DNA from: Undaria pinnatifida | Taxonomy: Eukaryota > Sar > Phaeophyceae > Laminariales > Alariaceae | Direction of reading: 5' to 3' | Length of the DNA stretch: 64,000 nt | Assembly (NCBI GenBank): GCA_012845835.1 | Contig: JABAKD010000017.1 | Coordinates: 4,090,867 to 4,154,866, forward strand | Part shown: positions 51,901 to 63,654 of the stretch, in pieces | Layout: each line of letters opens with the position of its first letter | Position numbering within the stretch: position 1 is the stretch's first letter | Program-made: the position numbers and the translations under genes | Notes under the pieces: model-generated | Databases searched by the model: none | Told to the model about the DNA's origin: nothing | Seen by the model: the letters and a program-made list of their open reading frames with translations, nothing else

Positions 51901-52470
51901 TGTACGTCCCACGACACATCCCATGGGAACACGCTGGCCATGAGATTAGGGAATGCCCACGGGACGTTTAGCATCTCACCATGAAGATCATGTAGCGTTC
52001 CATGACAGGTGGTGAGCACCTCATGGCACAGTGCATGGGGAGTCTCATGGGATGGTTGGAAGCCCAAGATACAACCAATGGTATAATAGCCTGGGGGACA
52101 GTCCATGGCACGTGCACACCCCATGGGGCAGCATAAGATACTACCGTTGGCACTGCCTATGTGGCATTTGGCATCCCATGGACCAGCCCGTGGGACTGCC
52201 TATGGTCACACGGGACAGCCGATGGGAAGTGCTAGGTATGGGCCATCTTATGGGATATCCCATGAGATTTCCGCGGGGCGTTCCATGCGGCATGTGCCTT
52301 AGGGCAACCCCTGAGAAACCCCGTGAGACCACACATACATGGGACGTGCCATGGGCCATGCAATGGTTTTAACCATGGAACGTCCTGTGGGGTCGAATAT
52401 GGGATGTCCCATAATTCGTGCCTTGGGGTAACCTATGAGACGCTCCGTCGGACATCCCATGGTACCACGG
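51901..52470. repeat. CCATGGGA-rich array, copy 1 right end
   Basis: About 25 scattered CATGGGA/TCCCATG and CCCATGG words with irregular spacing, similar in style to 40390-40835 and collinear with 63655-64000. Confidence 0.75.
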
Positions 52471-52904
52471 GGCAATATTAAATGATAGGACTGCCGTCGA
52501 TATATGTGGGTGTAAATGGATGTGGACGGGGGTCTAACCTAGACATGCGGTAGTACAAGCAAGAGCGGGTTGTATGAATTGTAGGAAGTATGAGTGTAGT
52601 GTAGAAAGTGCATGGCATGCATGGAGTGTATTAAGTGTATGAAGAGTATAGAGTGCGCATGTAGTGTGTAAGAAACGGATTCATGGTATGAAGCTTTGGA
52701 GTATATGAAGGGCATGTACATACTCTCAAAGTTGCGTTTTTGTGGGGATTGAGTCATGCCAGGTATATATTACTCTACAACCCCACAAAGAGAATTCTCG
52801 TAGACAACGACAAAGAAGGCGGGTGTATGTGGGTGAAAGTGATGGCGTGCATAGAGTTGTTTGGAAGGCAAGTGCGGTCTCCTGCACTACTTGGTTTTTG
52901 CGTG
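52471..52904. other. Junction spacer between duplication copies
   Basis: Sequence not seen in copy 1's upstream side: GTGTAxxAAGTGTATGAAGxG-type words at 52570-52720, then unique DNA to the 12-mer array. Likely holds the duplication breakpoint. Confidence 0.5.
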
Positions 52905-53545
52905 GAAGTTCATGAAAGCTTCCGTGGAAGCCTCCACTGCTTCCATGGAAGCTTCCATAGTAGCTTCCAAGAAAGCTTCCACGAAAGCTCTCGCGAAAGC
53001 TTCCATGGAAGTATAGCTTCCACGAAAGCTTCCACGGAAGCTTCCATGGGGGTAGTGAAAGATGCCGCGGAAGTCACTTCCACGGAAGCTTCCACGGAAG
53101 CTTTTACGAAAGCTTCCACTTCCACGAAAGCTTCCACGAAAGGTTCCACGATGGCGTCCACGGAAGCTTCCACAAAAGCCTCCACGAAAGCTTCCACGAA
53201 AGCCTCCACGAAAGCTTCCATGAAAGCTTCCACGAAAGCTTCCACGGAAACTTCCACGAAAAAAGAAAGCTTCCACGGAAGTGCTTCCACGGATTCGAAA
53301 GCTTCCACGGAAGTACTTCCACGGATTTTCAGGTTTTAGTTCCATGGAAGCAAGCGGCAGCTTCCACGGAAGGTCGGAAGCTCAGCGGCTTCCACAAACG
53401 CTTCCACGAAAGCTTTTCGTGAAAGCTTTCGAAGGAGCTTCCACGAAAAGTTGGAGCTACATCCACGGAATTTTGCGTTTTACTTCCATGGAAGCTTCCG
53501 CAGCTTCCACGGAATCTCAGCTGTTTCCACGACAGCTCCAACGGA
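52905..53545. repeat. GCTTCCACGAAA 12-mer array, copy 2 left block
   Basis: About 300 bp longer on its left side than in copy 1. Because 12 is a multiple of three, it is open in several frames on both strands (A-S-T-K/E on +, S-F-R-G on minus). No gene is called. Confidence 0.9.
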
Positions 53546-53739
53546 TATATTTGTATTGGACACTACTGTGCCTCCAGTAGAGCTTACCACTTTTTCGACA
53601 ACATGGTTGGCACACACTGTGTACGAGGCGAAGGGTATTTCACCGTACGTTGGTTGGTTGGTTGCGTTTCATTGGGTCAGAAGGTTTCGGTTGGGGTTAG
53701 GGCATCTCTAAGTTGAAGAGTATGTCAACCCACATGCTG

Positions 53740-54275
53740 GAAGCCTTCATAAAAGCGTTCGTGGCAGTTTTATTCTTTCACGGAAGCTAGCGCGGAAGCT
53801 TCCATGGCATTTGCGTTTGAAAGCTTCCGTGAAAGAAAATGATTATTCTTACTTGTAATTTTTACTCTTGACTCCCACGAAAGTTTCCGTGAAAGCTTTC
53901 GTGGAAGAAAATTTACTTCCCGAAAGCTTCCGTGAAAGCTTCCGTGAAAGCTTCCGTGGAAGAAAATTTGCTTCCAGGAAAGCTTCCGTGGAAGTTTCTG
54001 TGGAAGTAACGTTCGTAAAAGCTTCTACGAAAATATTCCGTTGAAGTTCTTTTTACGGACGCTTCCACGGAAGCTTCCACGGAAGCTTCCACGGAAGCTT
54101 TCATGGAAGATTCCATGGAAGGTTCCATTCCTACCATGGAATGTTCCATTTCTTCCACGGAAGCTTCCACAGTTTCCATGAAAGCTTCTATGGAAGCGAT
54201 GAAAGCTCCCGTGAAAGCCGTGGAAGCTTCTATGGAAACGATGAAAGGTTCCATGGAAGCTTTCATGAACTTCCA
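53740..54275. repeat. GCTTCCGTGGAA 12-mer array, copy 2 right block
   Basis: Counterpart of 41406-41930, with the same switch of orientation relative to the left block and a few units gained or lost. Confidence 0.85.
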
Positions 54276-57200
54276 CCGAAAATGCAGATAGTGCAGGTGG
54301 CCCGGCAAGTATTGACAAAAAGTAAATACCCCGTATGAGGTATACATACTTCGGGCGGCCTTAGAATTCTATCAACATTTGAAATCATGGAGCATACAGG
54401 GTTTGATTGAGCAGGTAAACTGCTGGAATAACATGCCCAGGAAAAAACCCTACCCTCAACCAGGTCTATCTACCTTCATATCAGCCCTAAATCTAGCTCT
54501 TAACTGCAACGCCGACCTCATATCCAGGAGTTTTGCGGGGAAACACTATTGATGAAAAGGGAACACGCCGTACCGAGACCTCCTCTTCGAGAGTATGCTA
54601 GAAGCTAGCTGCAGCAGGACGTCCAAAATGTATCGGTAACAACGGTATCATTGCTACCCGGACCACCAATGCTACGGTATGGGGGGAGGGGGGTCACTTT
54701 TGGGACCTCCGTTTCAGTGGATTGAGCTTTTCGCTCGCGCGAGTGAGCCTTCTTGTTTTTTCTTTGCAGCCTTCTACAAGCTTTCGTTGTGTTGTGTTTT
54801 GCGCTACATTACACCGGCGCCATGTGGTTAGCCACGCTACTCCAAAAAAACGCTTGCGCGCAAAGGGCTTTTTTGCGGTGAGGTACAGAGTAACGCCGGC
54901 GAATGGTCCAAACTCGGCGGTGACAAAAAGGGTACTGGTATATCATAATACCCCCCCCCTGCCATAGCCAAGGGCAGAACGACTGCGTGATATACCCCAT
55001 TTGAGGTGCATTTTTGACGCAACGATACGGAGGGTGGCTTGGGTTCGGGGGAAAAATATACCCCGTCCGTTGTCGGTGTTCACCCTCGTCGTTAACCGTC
55101 GTGCTGCTGTGCTTACTCAACATAGTGGACTAGACGGGCCTCTTTATCGCGGTCGGCGTTGTCAATCCTGCAATTCATGTCACACTTGTGAGTCAATCGC
55201 CACAATGGTCCTTGTATTTACACATTCGAGAAGCTGAGAAATAGCAAAGTATTCGAACGGCAATCTGCCCCTTCCCTTGCCGTCCAGTCCGAACGTGTAC
55301 CTGCCCTGAGTCGTCCTCATGCCATACGTCACAGACTACAGCAAATAATGGTATTCCAGGTCATTGGCTGGACTTCTGGACTGATATGCCCAAGAGGATG
55401 CGATGTGCGACCAAGACAAACAAGGAAGAAGGCTGCCGCTAAGTCATACATCAGCCCCGTATGTAGACATAACGTTCCCGTATAGGGTGGCATGTACGTA
55501 CGGCGTGCAATGTTGAGCACCGTCACGGGCCAAAAAGCGTACGATCCACCCTGCACTTAATCCGAGCATTGTTTTATGGTGTTGTGTTTTTCATTTCCTG
55601 GTGCGATTTTCGGCGTCCGCTAAGGGGGCGACGTCCTCGTCTTCCTTTACACAGGCTGGTGCGAGCCCTTCGGTTGTACCTAGAAAACGTCCGGGCGCAA
55701 CCCGTTACTTCTGTATGAACAGTGCTACAACGCTGGAGCTAGAATACGCTCAAGTTTCTACCCTTGCCAACCCAATCGGTCATTCCATTATTATCGCCCA
55801 CGCAAACAAGCGTGCAAGCAACACCCATCACAATCAACTGCCAGAATATTCACCCGGCCGCTGGGTTTTACTTTACAATCGGAACCCATCCAAGAGTCTT
55901 CAACTTTTACCATCGCAGTCGGTCGACTCATCCTAGCGAACCTACCAACACACGAGCCAACGCACCACACACTTAACAGCAGAAGCAGCCCGACTGGCTG
56001 CTGCCGCGACATACAAAAGAAACTCGCAAGGGGTTTCGATTTTCATGGAGCCAACGAGTCAATCCGTCACAGCAAATCAACCGACAAACCAGATCATAGT
56101 CCATTACAGCCGACGAGCCCACCTCAATATGCAACACGCCAGAACTCAACCTCAGCAGCGACCACGCTGTCTTCTTCTACATGTTACACGGCCCAGTGCC
56201 AACCAAACCCCCAAGGGGCTTCGACTTTCGCACATCATCACATCGGTCACTTTACGTACAACACTGCTATTAATAGCATAACCACCCGCAAGCCACGACG
56301 TTAGATACTACTCCCTGAAGCCACCTGGCTGGAGTTTCACCTGCCACTACCCAGACCTTCTCGGTACCACCCACCGAACAACCGATGAGACACCAGCACA
56401 CCGAGAGCCTACAGGGACCTGCTCAGAAACAAAATGCACGTGGTGCCGGAATTGTCCGACTCCTCTTCACTCCGAGGCTCACAACACAGTTTCACTTTCG
56501 ATTCCACCTACAACGTTGCACAACGTTGATTTCACGACCGACGAATTATATTTACATGCTGCATCTTTTGGGGTACATAGACGGTAATAACACCCACAAA
56601 GACGCAGATCAACCAGCGGGGGCCTCAACAACAATGCAGCACAATGCACCATTACATTGCTACCATGGCCCAAATCGACGCAGCTTGACATCTCTGCAAC
56701 TAAATATCTGCAGCACCAGAGGTGGCGGGGACGACAGTGACCATCACTGCATCCCAGGACCCCCCAACGAAGCACAGTTGAACCGCCGCGCTATACATAA
56801 TATCGTTACACTATAGTCTACTCTCTCTGCATTGTCCTCTGAGCAGTTCTTGTCACCCACCCGGCTGGAGATAGTCCGGCTGCTTAGTGCTGTGGAATAC
56901 AGGGTCAGGCAGGAGGGGGAATGGTGGGTGAATAATGTCAATAACATCCCCTGGATTGTGGACAACAAGGCGGCTTGCTTGGGCTAGGTGAAATCTTGTG
57001 ATGACACAGCAGTGCGGCGATAATGGGCGCAACAAAATACCGGGGGAACAGTCCTCATGCCTCGACCTCGAAGGCCACACGTCTGGCTCGTCTGTACTGT
57101 TTGTGCCAGCGACGCCCAGGCATTAAGTAAATCGACCTAAATCTGCTTCGCGGCGGGTTCCGTTCGGGCCGAGCTTGGGGCTTAGGCGAGCACGTCATGT

Positions 57201-57514
57201 TTGCCGGCCAAATATGATTTACGTTCGACTAGTAGCCCCGCCGATGCCAACATCTAGCCACCCGTCCGTCTGGTGCAAACTACGCGGTATCAGGTACCGG
57301 TATTAATCTTCTTTGCGTTTGGCATCACAGAGGGTATGGTAACCCGCCGAACGCCTCAGCCGTCCAACCAGGAAAACGGTATCATGCCGTGCTTCGTATG
57401 GCACGTAAACTGGGCCATCTTAAGACCTTCCACAAAAGTAGGGTGCGGACGGCTACACAGTGCTCAGGTTGATTGCATGAGTGAATTCGCAACGCGCGAC
57501 ACAAGCGGATGGCA
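54276..57514. other. Gene-free part of duplication copy 2
   Basis: Counterpart of 41931-45203, with no gene supported. A GCTCGCGCGAGTGAG palindrome is at 54733. Confidence 0.45.
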
Positions 57515-57553
57515 TCACGTAACTAGCGACGAATATTCTCTGCGCAGCATGTG
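57515..57553 (-). CDS. Cys-rich gene copy 2, putative last exon
   Basis: From the same acceptor as copy 1 (GCGATTGCAG): HMLRREYSSLVT then TGA. A small insertion relative to copy 1 moves the stop. Confidence 0.35.
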   Translation of the reverse strand, partial: HMLRREYSSLVT

Positions 57554-57655
57554 CTGCAATCGCGGTACACCGACGCTTCCGGCCTCACCTACTGGCGTGC
57601 GGAAACGCAGATATAGTCTATACGCTACATATTCGGAATTCAATTTCATGCTCAC

Positions 57656-57906
57656 CTTCACTTTCTCGCAGCACTTGTCGGTGGTGCATCCGGAGTATTC
57701 GCACAAGAGGGTGTCAGCACCGTACACGGGAGTGTAGTAGTCGGGGCACGCGTAGTACGAGCAGAACGCCTCGCAGCACTGCTTTTCATCGCACTTGCCA
57801 TTGTCACACTCCACATCATGGGCGTTTTTGATCAGACTATAGCCGTCGGAGCAACCGATGGAGTTGCAGTAGAGAGTCTCGACGTAATCGTCATATTTGT
57901 CATCTC
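57656..57906 (-). CDS. Cys-rich gene copy 2, module exon D
   Basis: 251 nt, phase 1 to 0. The cysteine frame is intact (CTTDKCC here, CTTDRCC in copy 1). Confidence 0.8.
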
Positions 57907-58237
57907 CTGCATGACACGAAATGGAAGTCAGGAAAGGATGGGTTATGGGCTCTTCAAACAGGGCAGTGCTTTGCGTGTTCCGGAGCATCATGTCTGAAGT
58001 TCGAAAAGGACAGTTCGTTGCGTTCGAACGTACCCGACATTATGTAGTTAGAAGCAACCCTTAGACTGTCTTGATCGCTCACGCCTAGAAGACAGTAAGG
58101 AATATGCTTGGACTCCACTCCGATCAGTGGTGCCAATATTGAAGTATACGAAGCGTTTACCGTATTTATAAAATACCTCTCGGACACCAGTAAATGGACT
58201 GCACATGGACTGTGTGTGCTTTATTATTGAGACCCAC

Positions 58238-58486
58238 CTTTGTCGCAGCACAGGTCGGTGGTGCACCCGGAGTAGTCGCACAAGAGGGTGTCAGCGCCGT
58301 ATACCTGGGTGTACTTGTCGGGGCACGCGTAGTGCGAGCAGAGTTCCTCGCAGCACTGCTTTGGCTCACACTTGTCGCCTTCACACTGTACGCCGTGGGC
58401 GTTGTCGATCGGGCTGTAACCGTCGGAACATTCGATGGAGTCGCAGTACATCGTTCCCATATGGTCGTAGTCGGTTTTGTCGTCTC
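58238..58486 (-). CDS. Cys-rich gene copy 2, module exon C
   Basis: 249 nt, phase 1 to 1, donor AAAG|GTGGGT. One Lys/Glu difference near the start of the first half-module, cysteines unchanged. Confidence 0.85.
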
Positions 58487-58738
58487 CTGTATGGGAAGTT
58501 AAGGAAACGGTGGTTCGAGATGAGTTAGCGTTACAGTATAATCTCGTAGTGAAAGCCCTAAATGGCTCGCTGACGGTACGCTGTTTTTGGTAGATTCAAG
58601 AACGCGAGCTACAGTGCCATCGCCCGCGTGTTATGTCTTCAATCGTAATATTGTAGATTATCCGTGCCTCCATTCCTGTTAAATGTGACAGGGTTGCATA
58701 TCCCCTGTCCACGAAACCAAAACCAAATACAGGCTCAC

Positions 58739-58993
58739 CGTAGTCGCAGCACTTGTCGGTGGTGCACCCGGAGTAGTCACATTTGATGCCGTCAGTGCCA
58801 TACGCGGGAGTGTAGTTGTCGGGGCACGCGTAGGACGAGCAGAATGCCTCGCAGCACTGCTTTTCCTCGCACTTGCCGTTGTCGCACTCCACGTCATGGG
58901 CGCCTTTGATCAGAGAGTATCCCTTCGGGCAGCCGACGGAGCTGCAGTACGGGTTTTCTACGTAGTCGTTGGTCTTGTCTACATGGTGACTCG
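58739..58993 (-). CDS. Cys-rich gene copy 2, module exon B
   Basis: 255 nt, phase 1 to 1. Differs from copy 1 by a few residues outside the cysteine frame (for example Asp-Ser to Gly-Ala before HDVEC). Confidence 0.85.
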
Positions 58994-59188
58994 CTGTACA
59001 GGAAACGAATTAAAGAGATTTTGGAGGATGGGTTAGGGTGTCTCTATATGCAGCACGCGGTGGTGAACGCTGAACGTGCAGAGAGAACGCCTCGATATGC
59101 GCCAAATAGGACGGTTATATGGATTGTTGGCAGCATACTCTACGGTGTAGAGAGACAAAACATCAATCACATATAACTTCCGGCTCAC

Positions 59189-59411
59189 CTTTGTTGCAGC
59201 ATTTGTCGGTGGTGCACCCGGAGTAGTCACATTTGATGCTGTCAGCGCCATACATGGGAGTGTAGTTGTCGGGGCACGCGTAGTACGAGCAGAATGCTTC
59301 GCAGCACTGCTTTTCCTCGCACTTGCCGTTGTCACACTTGACCTTGTCGGCGTCTTTGATCGGAGTGTACCCGTTGGAGCAACCGATAGAGTTGCAGTAC
59401 ACCTCCTCGTG
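59189..59411 (-). CDS. Cys-rich gene copy 2, module exon A
   Basis: 223 nt, phase 0 to 1, donor AAAG|GTGAGC. Protein nearly identical to copy 1's exon A, including all cysteines. Confidence 0.85.
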
Positions 59412-60137
59412 CTGTCAGGCAGCAGGATTTATGTACGCGGCGAAGCGGGTCGGGGGTTGGTTTCAATGTCCAGCACCGTAGCAGAAAAAAATGTCAATTT
59501 CGTTCAACTAAAAATGACGCAGTAGTCACGGCAGGGTGTTCTCGTGTGTCAGATTATAGGTAAGCATACATTTAAATAGTTTCATTGTATATCTTTCGAA
59601 TTGCGTTGACGTCATCGTTTTCTGTGTCGTGGGACAGATATATTTTCCCCGTTGACCAGATAAACCCATCGCATCGCAGCCTTCCGCTATCTCCTATGTA
59701 CCTCGCCCACACACACACCGTCTCTCCCTCCCTAGTATATTACCAGCCGGGCTCCTGACTATATTCCCGCTTGCAGTCGTCTCGGGGGACCAAGCCACTG
59801 AAAGGTATTGTATGATTCGACTCCACTTGAAAATATAATAATCAAAATGCCCGGCTTGGCTGGCCAATCCATGGACCACGCCATGTCTGCTTACGTTATC
59901 AGCAAGAACCCCACTCCATTGCTTTCAGCGTACCTTTGCTTCCCTGCATGGGGCGAATTCCACACGAGACTGGTGCTCGTTTTACTATTTCTAAAATACA
60001 CTGACCCACAGATTCCCGGCACAGACATGCCTCAGAGTCTCTCTATACTAAAAACCACAATAAACTTCACTTCGTCCGTTACATTGTGTTCGTACGCTCA
60101 CAGACAAGCCCATCCTTCATTAGCGGTGGACACTCAC

Positions 60138-60337
60138 TTGCACTTCATTGCCATACAGCTGGAAGGAAACCATTTTCGACACGGGTGATCTCGACATTAT
60201 ACTATAGCAGTTGTGGCGCCTTTACAAGGCCGGCATGTGCCAGCCGGAAAGACCGTCACCGTGAAGTCAACCGGCGCTACTCCGCATCTCCTGCCATTAC
60301 TCGGTGTACCCATCGGTGCCACGCAGTTTGACGGGCA
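60138..60337 (-). pseudogene. Cys-rich gene copy 2, exon 3 with 1-bp deletion
   Basis: 200 nt with both splice sites preserved, but a deletion near 60199 shifts the frame into a TAA. One other difference from copy 1 in the exon is synonymous and one changes Ala to Asp. Confidence 0.55.
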
Positions 60338-60869
60338 CTATAGCGGGCAACCGGCACTACCTAACCAGCTCTTCTGAAGCTAGGGACCTCTATACTGCTG
60401 CATCAATATCACAAAATGTTGTGACAATAATGCCGCACGATCCGTAAATTAATTGTCCCATTGTGCAGCATGTCTCATGCAACGGACGACCCTGGCCACG
60501 GTAAGGGGGGTATCTCCGTTTCCCCTGCCTGGTTTGAGGGGCTCTGTATCTCACTGGAACATCAACATTGTGGGCGATTTGTTCGGCGCAGGGCATCTAA
60601 ACACTCCACACTGTGGGTTGTTGTTCGCCAATGAAAGCAGCACGAAAACTTGTCTGACGCAACGGATCAGGGGCGTCACACTCGCATGAATGAGTGAACC
60701 TGAGCCACACTGCGAAACGAGGCTCAGAAATCGACACCGCCTCTGCAGCTTTGGTTTGATGTTCACAGTTAAGTATAAGTACATTATTAGAGGAACTCAT
60801 GAAGAAGCGTGACATCTCAACATTGACAACATTTGGTGCCGACGATACATTTTGGACGCTGCCTCTTAC

Positions 60870-60919
60870 CTTCAGAGAGCGCCTGCCGCGGGGACTACGG
60901 TCGGCCTTTCCTACCACTC
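60870..60919 (-). CDS. Cys-rich gene copy 2, exon 2 (basic linker)
   Basis: 50 nt, VVGKADRSPRGRRSLK, donor AAG|GTAAGA. Phase 1 to 0 as in copy 1. Confidence 0.6.
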
Positions 60920-61637
60920 CTGCAAGTTGTAGGACGAGTGTTCGAAAAGCGCACGTTTGAGACGTTTAGAATAGTGTTGCGACGGGTGCTTTTTGGTTTT
61001 CATCCCCTGCATCGTGTGGGACGTGGCGGCCTGTGGGGTGGACTACGGCGTTGTTTTACAGTTGCTAATTGTGTATACGGTACAGCGGCAGAAGACGGAC
61101 GTATCCGGAAACGGCATTCTCTATATGGTGTTCGTATACAGGGTGACTGTCGGCAGCTTTCGTTCACTTGAAAAAGAAATATATATATACATAGACAGAG
61201 AAGCAAACCTTCTCCTGGATTGACCGATGTAAAAGGCAACATTCAAATGCCGACTACACGCTGTGCAGATATCTTGGGAGGAAAGCAAAATTGCAACGAA
61301 AGTGTTCAAGCTGATGCATCGTAATTTAGTCCACACCTCACCTCCCTCCAGAGGTTCTAGGCTACAGTGTACGAATCCATCCAGGTATACACGTCGTCCA
61401 TGACACTACCGAACGCTCCAACAGTTTCCGTCTTGATTGGCCCCTGCCTATCTCCACCTACCTCGTGACCATACACAACGACGCTGTTGTTGGCAGTCTT
61501 CTAACCCTCCGAGCAACTGTGATGCGGTAATAATTGAGAATATATCACTACACATCAGTAAGTCTCTTGAGCATGTTTTATGCGCCCATCCACGTGGCTG
61601 AATCCACCCCAGGTGCGCAGAAGAAGTGTCAACTCAC

Positions 61638-61716
61638 CTTTGGAGGACGGGATTTGTACGCCAGCTGCCGCGCTGAAAGCACCCAGAGCCGCAACGAAGG
61701 TTAGCACCTGCACCAT
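61638..61716 (-). CDS. Cys-rich gene copy 2, exon 1 (signal peptide)
   Basis: 79 nt, donor AAAG|GTGAGT. Same signal peptide as copy 1; the last residues differ by a single substitution. Confidence 0.85.
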
Positions 61717-63654
61717 CTTCTTCTCGATTTGTCTTGTCGTGTAAGGCTAGCAGTGCTGTAGTACCCCGGACAGAGTGCTTGGTTGGCGCTGGAAACGAAA
61801 ATGAAACAGAAAGGAAACGGCAATCACACCAAAAATATTACTAGACAGTTAGTAGTTTTTTTTTTAATTTTTTTCTTGCTTACTCCGTGTCGGCGACAGA
61901 TGGACGGCATCACGCGCGGGGTATTATTCACAGAGTTATGTGTCCTGTCTGTCCTGCTCTGCGTCTGCAGTTATAGCGGGAGAGGTGGGGCTAGTACGTC
62001 ATGTCTAACTGCCCGGTTGAAACTACTGTATAGCATCTATCTGTTTTGTCTACAGCAGTCAAAGGCATTCATGCACATCAGCAAGTAATTGTGGCCTGAA
62101 AGCGTTATCAGAATTCGGTTTGATTCTATTCCTTACCAGGTACACTATTAGACGAGTACCAGGTAGTAGCGAAGGGTGCGCCAGCTAGCGTTGGGCTGCG
62201 AAAGCAACTGAGTTAAATCGACACACGACGTGTATGAAAATACGCGGAAGTGTGGTGAGCTATAAAGCTTTTTTTTTCCCCATCCGCCGGAGGATGAAAA
62301 AAAAAAAAAAAAAAAAAAAACAGGTACCAGGTACCGTACAAGTTACCAGGTACACGTTTTACAGGTTCCGCGCGGCGTGCCGTACGTACAGCACTGCAAA
62401 TGACCAACACACCACGTTCACAGGGTCTCAATTATTAGGGGTGAGAGGATGCGTGCCGTGGACCCAAGGATCGTGGCACCTACTACGCCGTCGATCTCAT
62501 CCGGTGGCAAGGTAAGGTGGGAATACTTCTCGAGCTCGACTCAAGGCAACCAACACGATCGGCCTTGTGCATCTATATCTTCCCATTGCGGTGCCCCAAG
62601 TACGAGTACTGCTGTACTTGCCAACACCTCAGCCTAGCGCTACAAGGCAAAGTGCAGCGAGACAAGTCAAAACGCACGATTGAGGCTGCACCTCCCCGTC
62701 GAATAGCTGCGAGTACGAGGGGCTAAGAAGTGCTGTTGTTGTTCTCCGGCGCACGCGCAAGAACTCTCCATGCTACGAGCGCGTACAGCTGTAGTCGTGC
62801 AACGCAGGGTATGGCCGGCATACGAAGGTGTCAATAGGAACTCACCGAGGTGGAGGGCGGGGGGTGGTGTGGTGTGCACTTGGGCAGTGATGAAGAGGTG
62901 ACGAGTGAGTCAGGCTGTGTTTCGGCTGAAGGTGGTGAGTGACTTGGGGAGGGCGTGGCGCGGTGTGAGTCCGGCACGGCCCTTACGGCAGGCGTTATCC
63001 TGTCCACTGTAAGATGCAACTTCCCGCAGCATCGGAAATTTCTGGGCAATGTGTCACAGGCAGTAGGAATTTTCTTTGTCTCGTGCTGCAACCCCGCCGA
63101 AATTGGGCAGATTTTTTTCAAAAGATACACCCGACCGAACACGACTTGACCTGAAAGTACGAAAAATTCAATGGATCCACATGGTGTGCGAAAGTACGAT
63201 AGACTTGTACTGCTGCTGTAGACTAGAGGATATGGAGCGCACGAACACAGTTGTGAGGCGGAGGTTCACTACAGCACGAATGTGTACTGTACGCTATACC
63301 GTGATGGTAACCATGCACCTTGTGCGCTTTGGTATTCTCCAGCCTCAAGCGTATTTAGCTTGAAACCTGTCTGTGTACGTCTGTTTTCCGCCATTATTTG
63401 AGAAAAATAATAAGAAAATATTTCCCGAAACTGTTTTCGGTCGAATAAAATAAAGGGTCCAAAATCCAGAATCCATTGTTTTAGTCTTACGATGCTTGGG
63501 AATTATTTGCTGTAGCTGGAAAAATGTTGTCACCAGTGGCGTGTATGAAGAAACTTCCGACGCTGCGGGATGTTGCGCCTTGCCCACAGCTGGGATACGT
63601 TGGACACACACCACCACGGCACCCTGATTTGCACTGCCCATAAGACATTTGTAC
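61717..63654. other. Upstream region of Cys-rich gene copy 2
   Basis: Counterpart of 50144-51900. Carries the 155-bp insertion at 62166-62320. Conserved otherwise, with no promoter motif assignable. Confidence 0.45.
62166..62320 (+). mobile_element. A-tailed 155-bp element insertion, absent from copy 1
   Basis: Flanked by CAGGTA (62160-62165 and 62321-62326). The empty site in copy 1 has a single uninterrupted CAGGTACCAGGTACCG. The element starts GTAGCGAAGGGTGCGCCAGC and ends in an uninterrupted run of 24 A after CCGCCGGAGGATG. Features fit a SINE-like retroposon. It lacks an obvious B box, so its RNA origin is unclear. Confidence 0.85.

Larger units (their letters stand above)
40878..52470. 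repeat. Segmental duplication, copy 1
   Basis: Collinear with 53219-64000 over the whole length: 12-mer array, telomere-like words, second 12-mer array, a gene-free 3 kb, the cysteine-rich gene on the minus strand, its upstream region, and a CATGGGA-rich array. By eye most stretches agree at nine bases in ten or better. Main differences are a 735-bp insertion here (47752-48486), a 155-bp insertion in copy 2, and a 25-bp stretch here (~43095-43120) missing from copy 2. Confidence 0.95.
57515..61716 (-). pseudogene. Secreted modular cysteine-rich protein, copy 2, exon 3 broken
   Basis: Same exon layout as copy 1: 61716-61638, 60919-60870, 60337-60138, 59411-59189, 58993-58739, 58486-58238, 57906-57656, 57553-57515. 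Signal peptide, basic linker and all eight half-modules are intact with invariant cysteines. Exon 3 is 200 rather than 201 nt because one base is missing (copy 1 GACATTGATACT, here GACATTATACT on +), giving a premature TAA. If exon 3 is skipped the frame is kept, since it is phase 0-0, so a functional shorter product is possible. The break could also be a sequencing error. Confidence 0.7.

Noticed and set aside
52740-53345. 199- and 152-codon frames of A-S-T-K and S-F-R-G repeats
   Set aside because: The 12-bp unit is a multiple of three, so both strands are open automatically; the shorter array in copy 1 is broken in the same frames.
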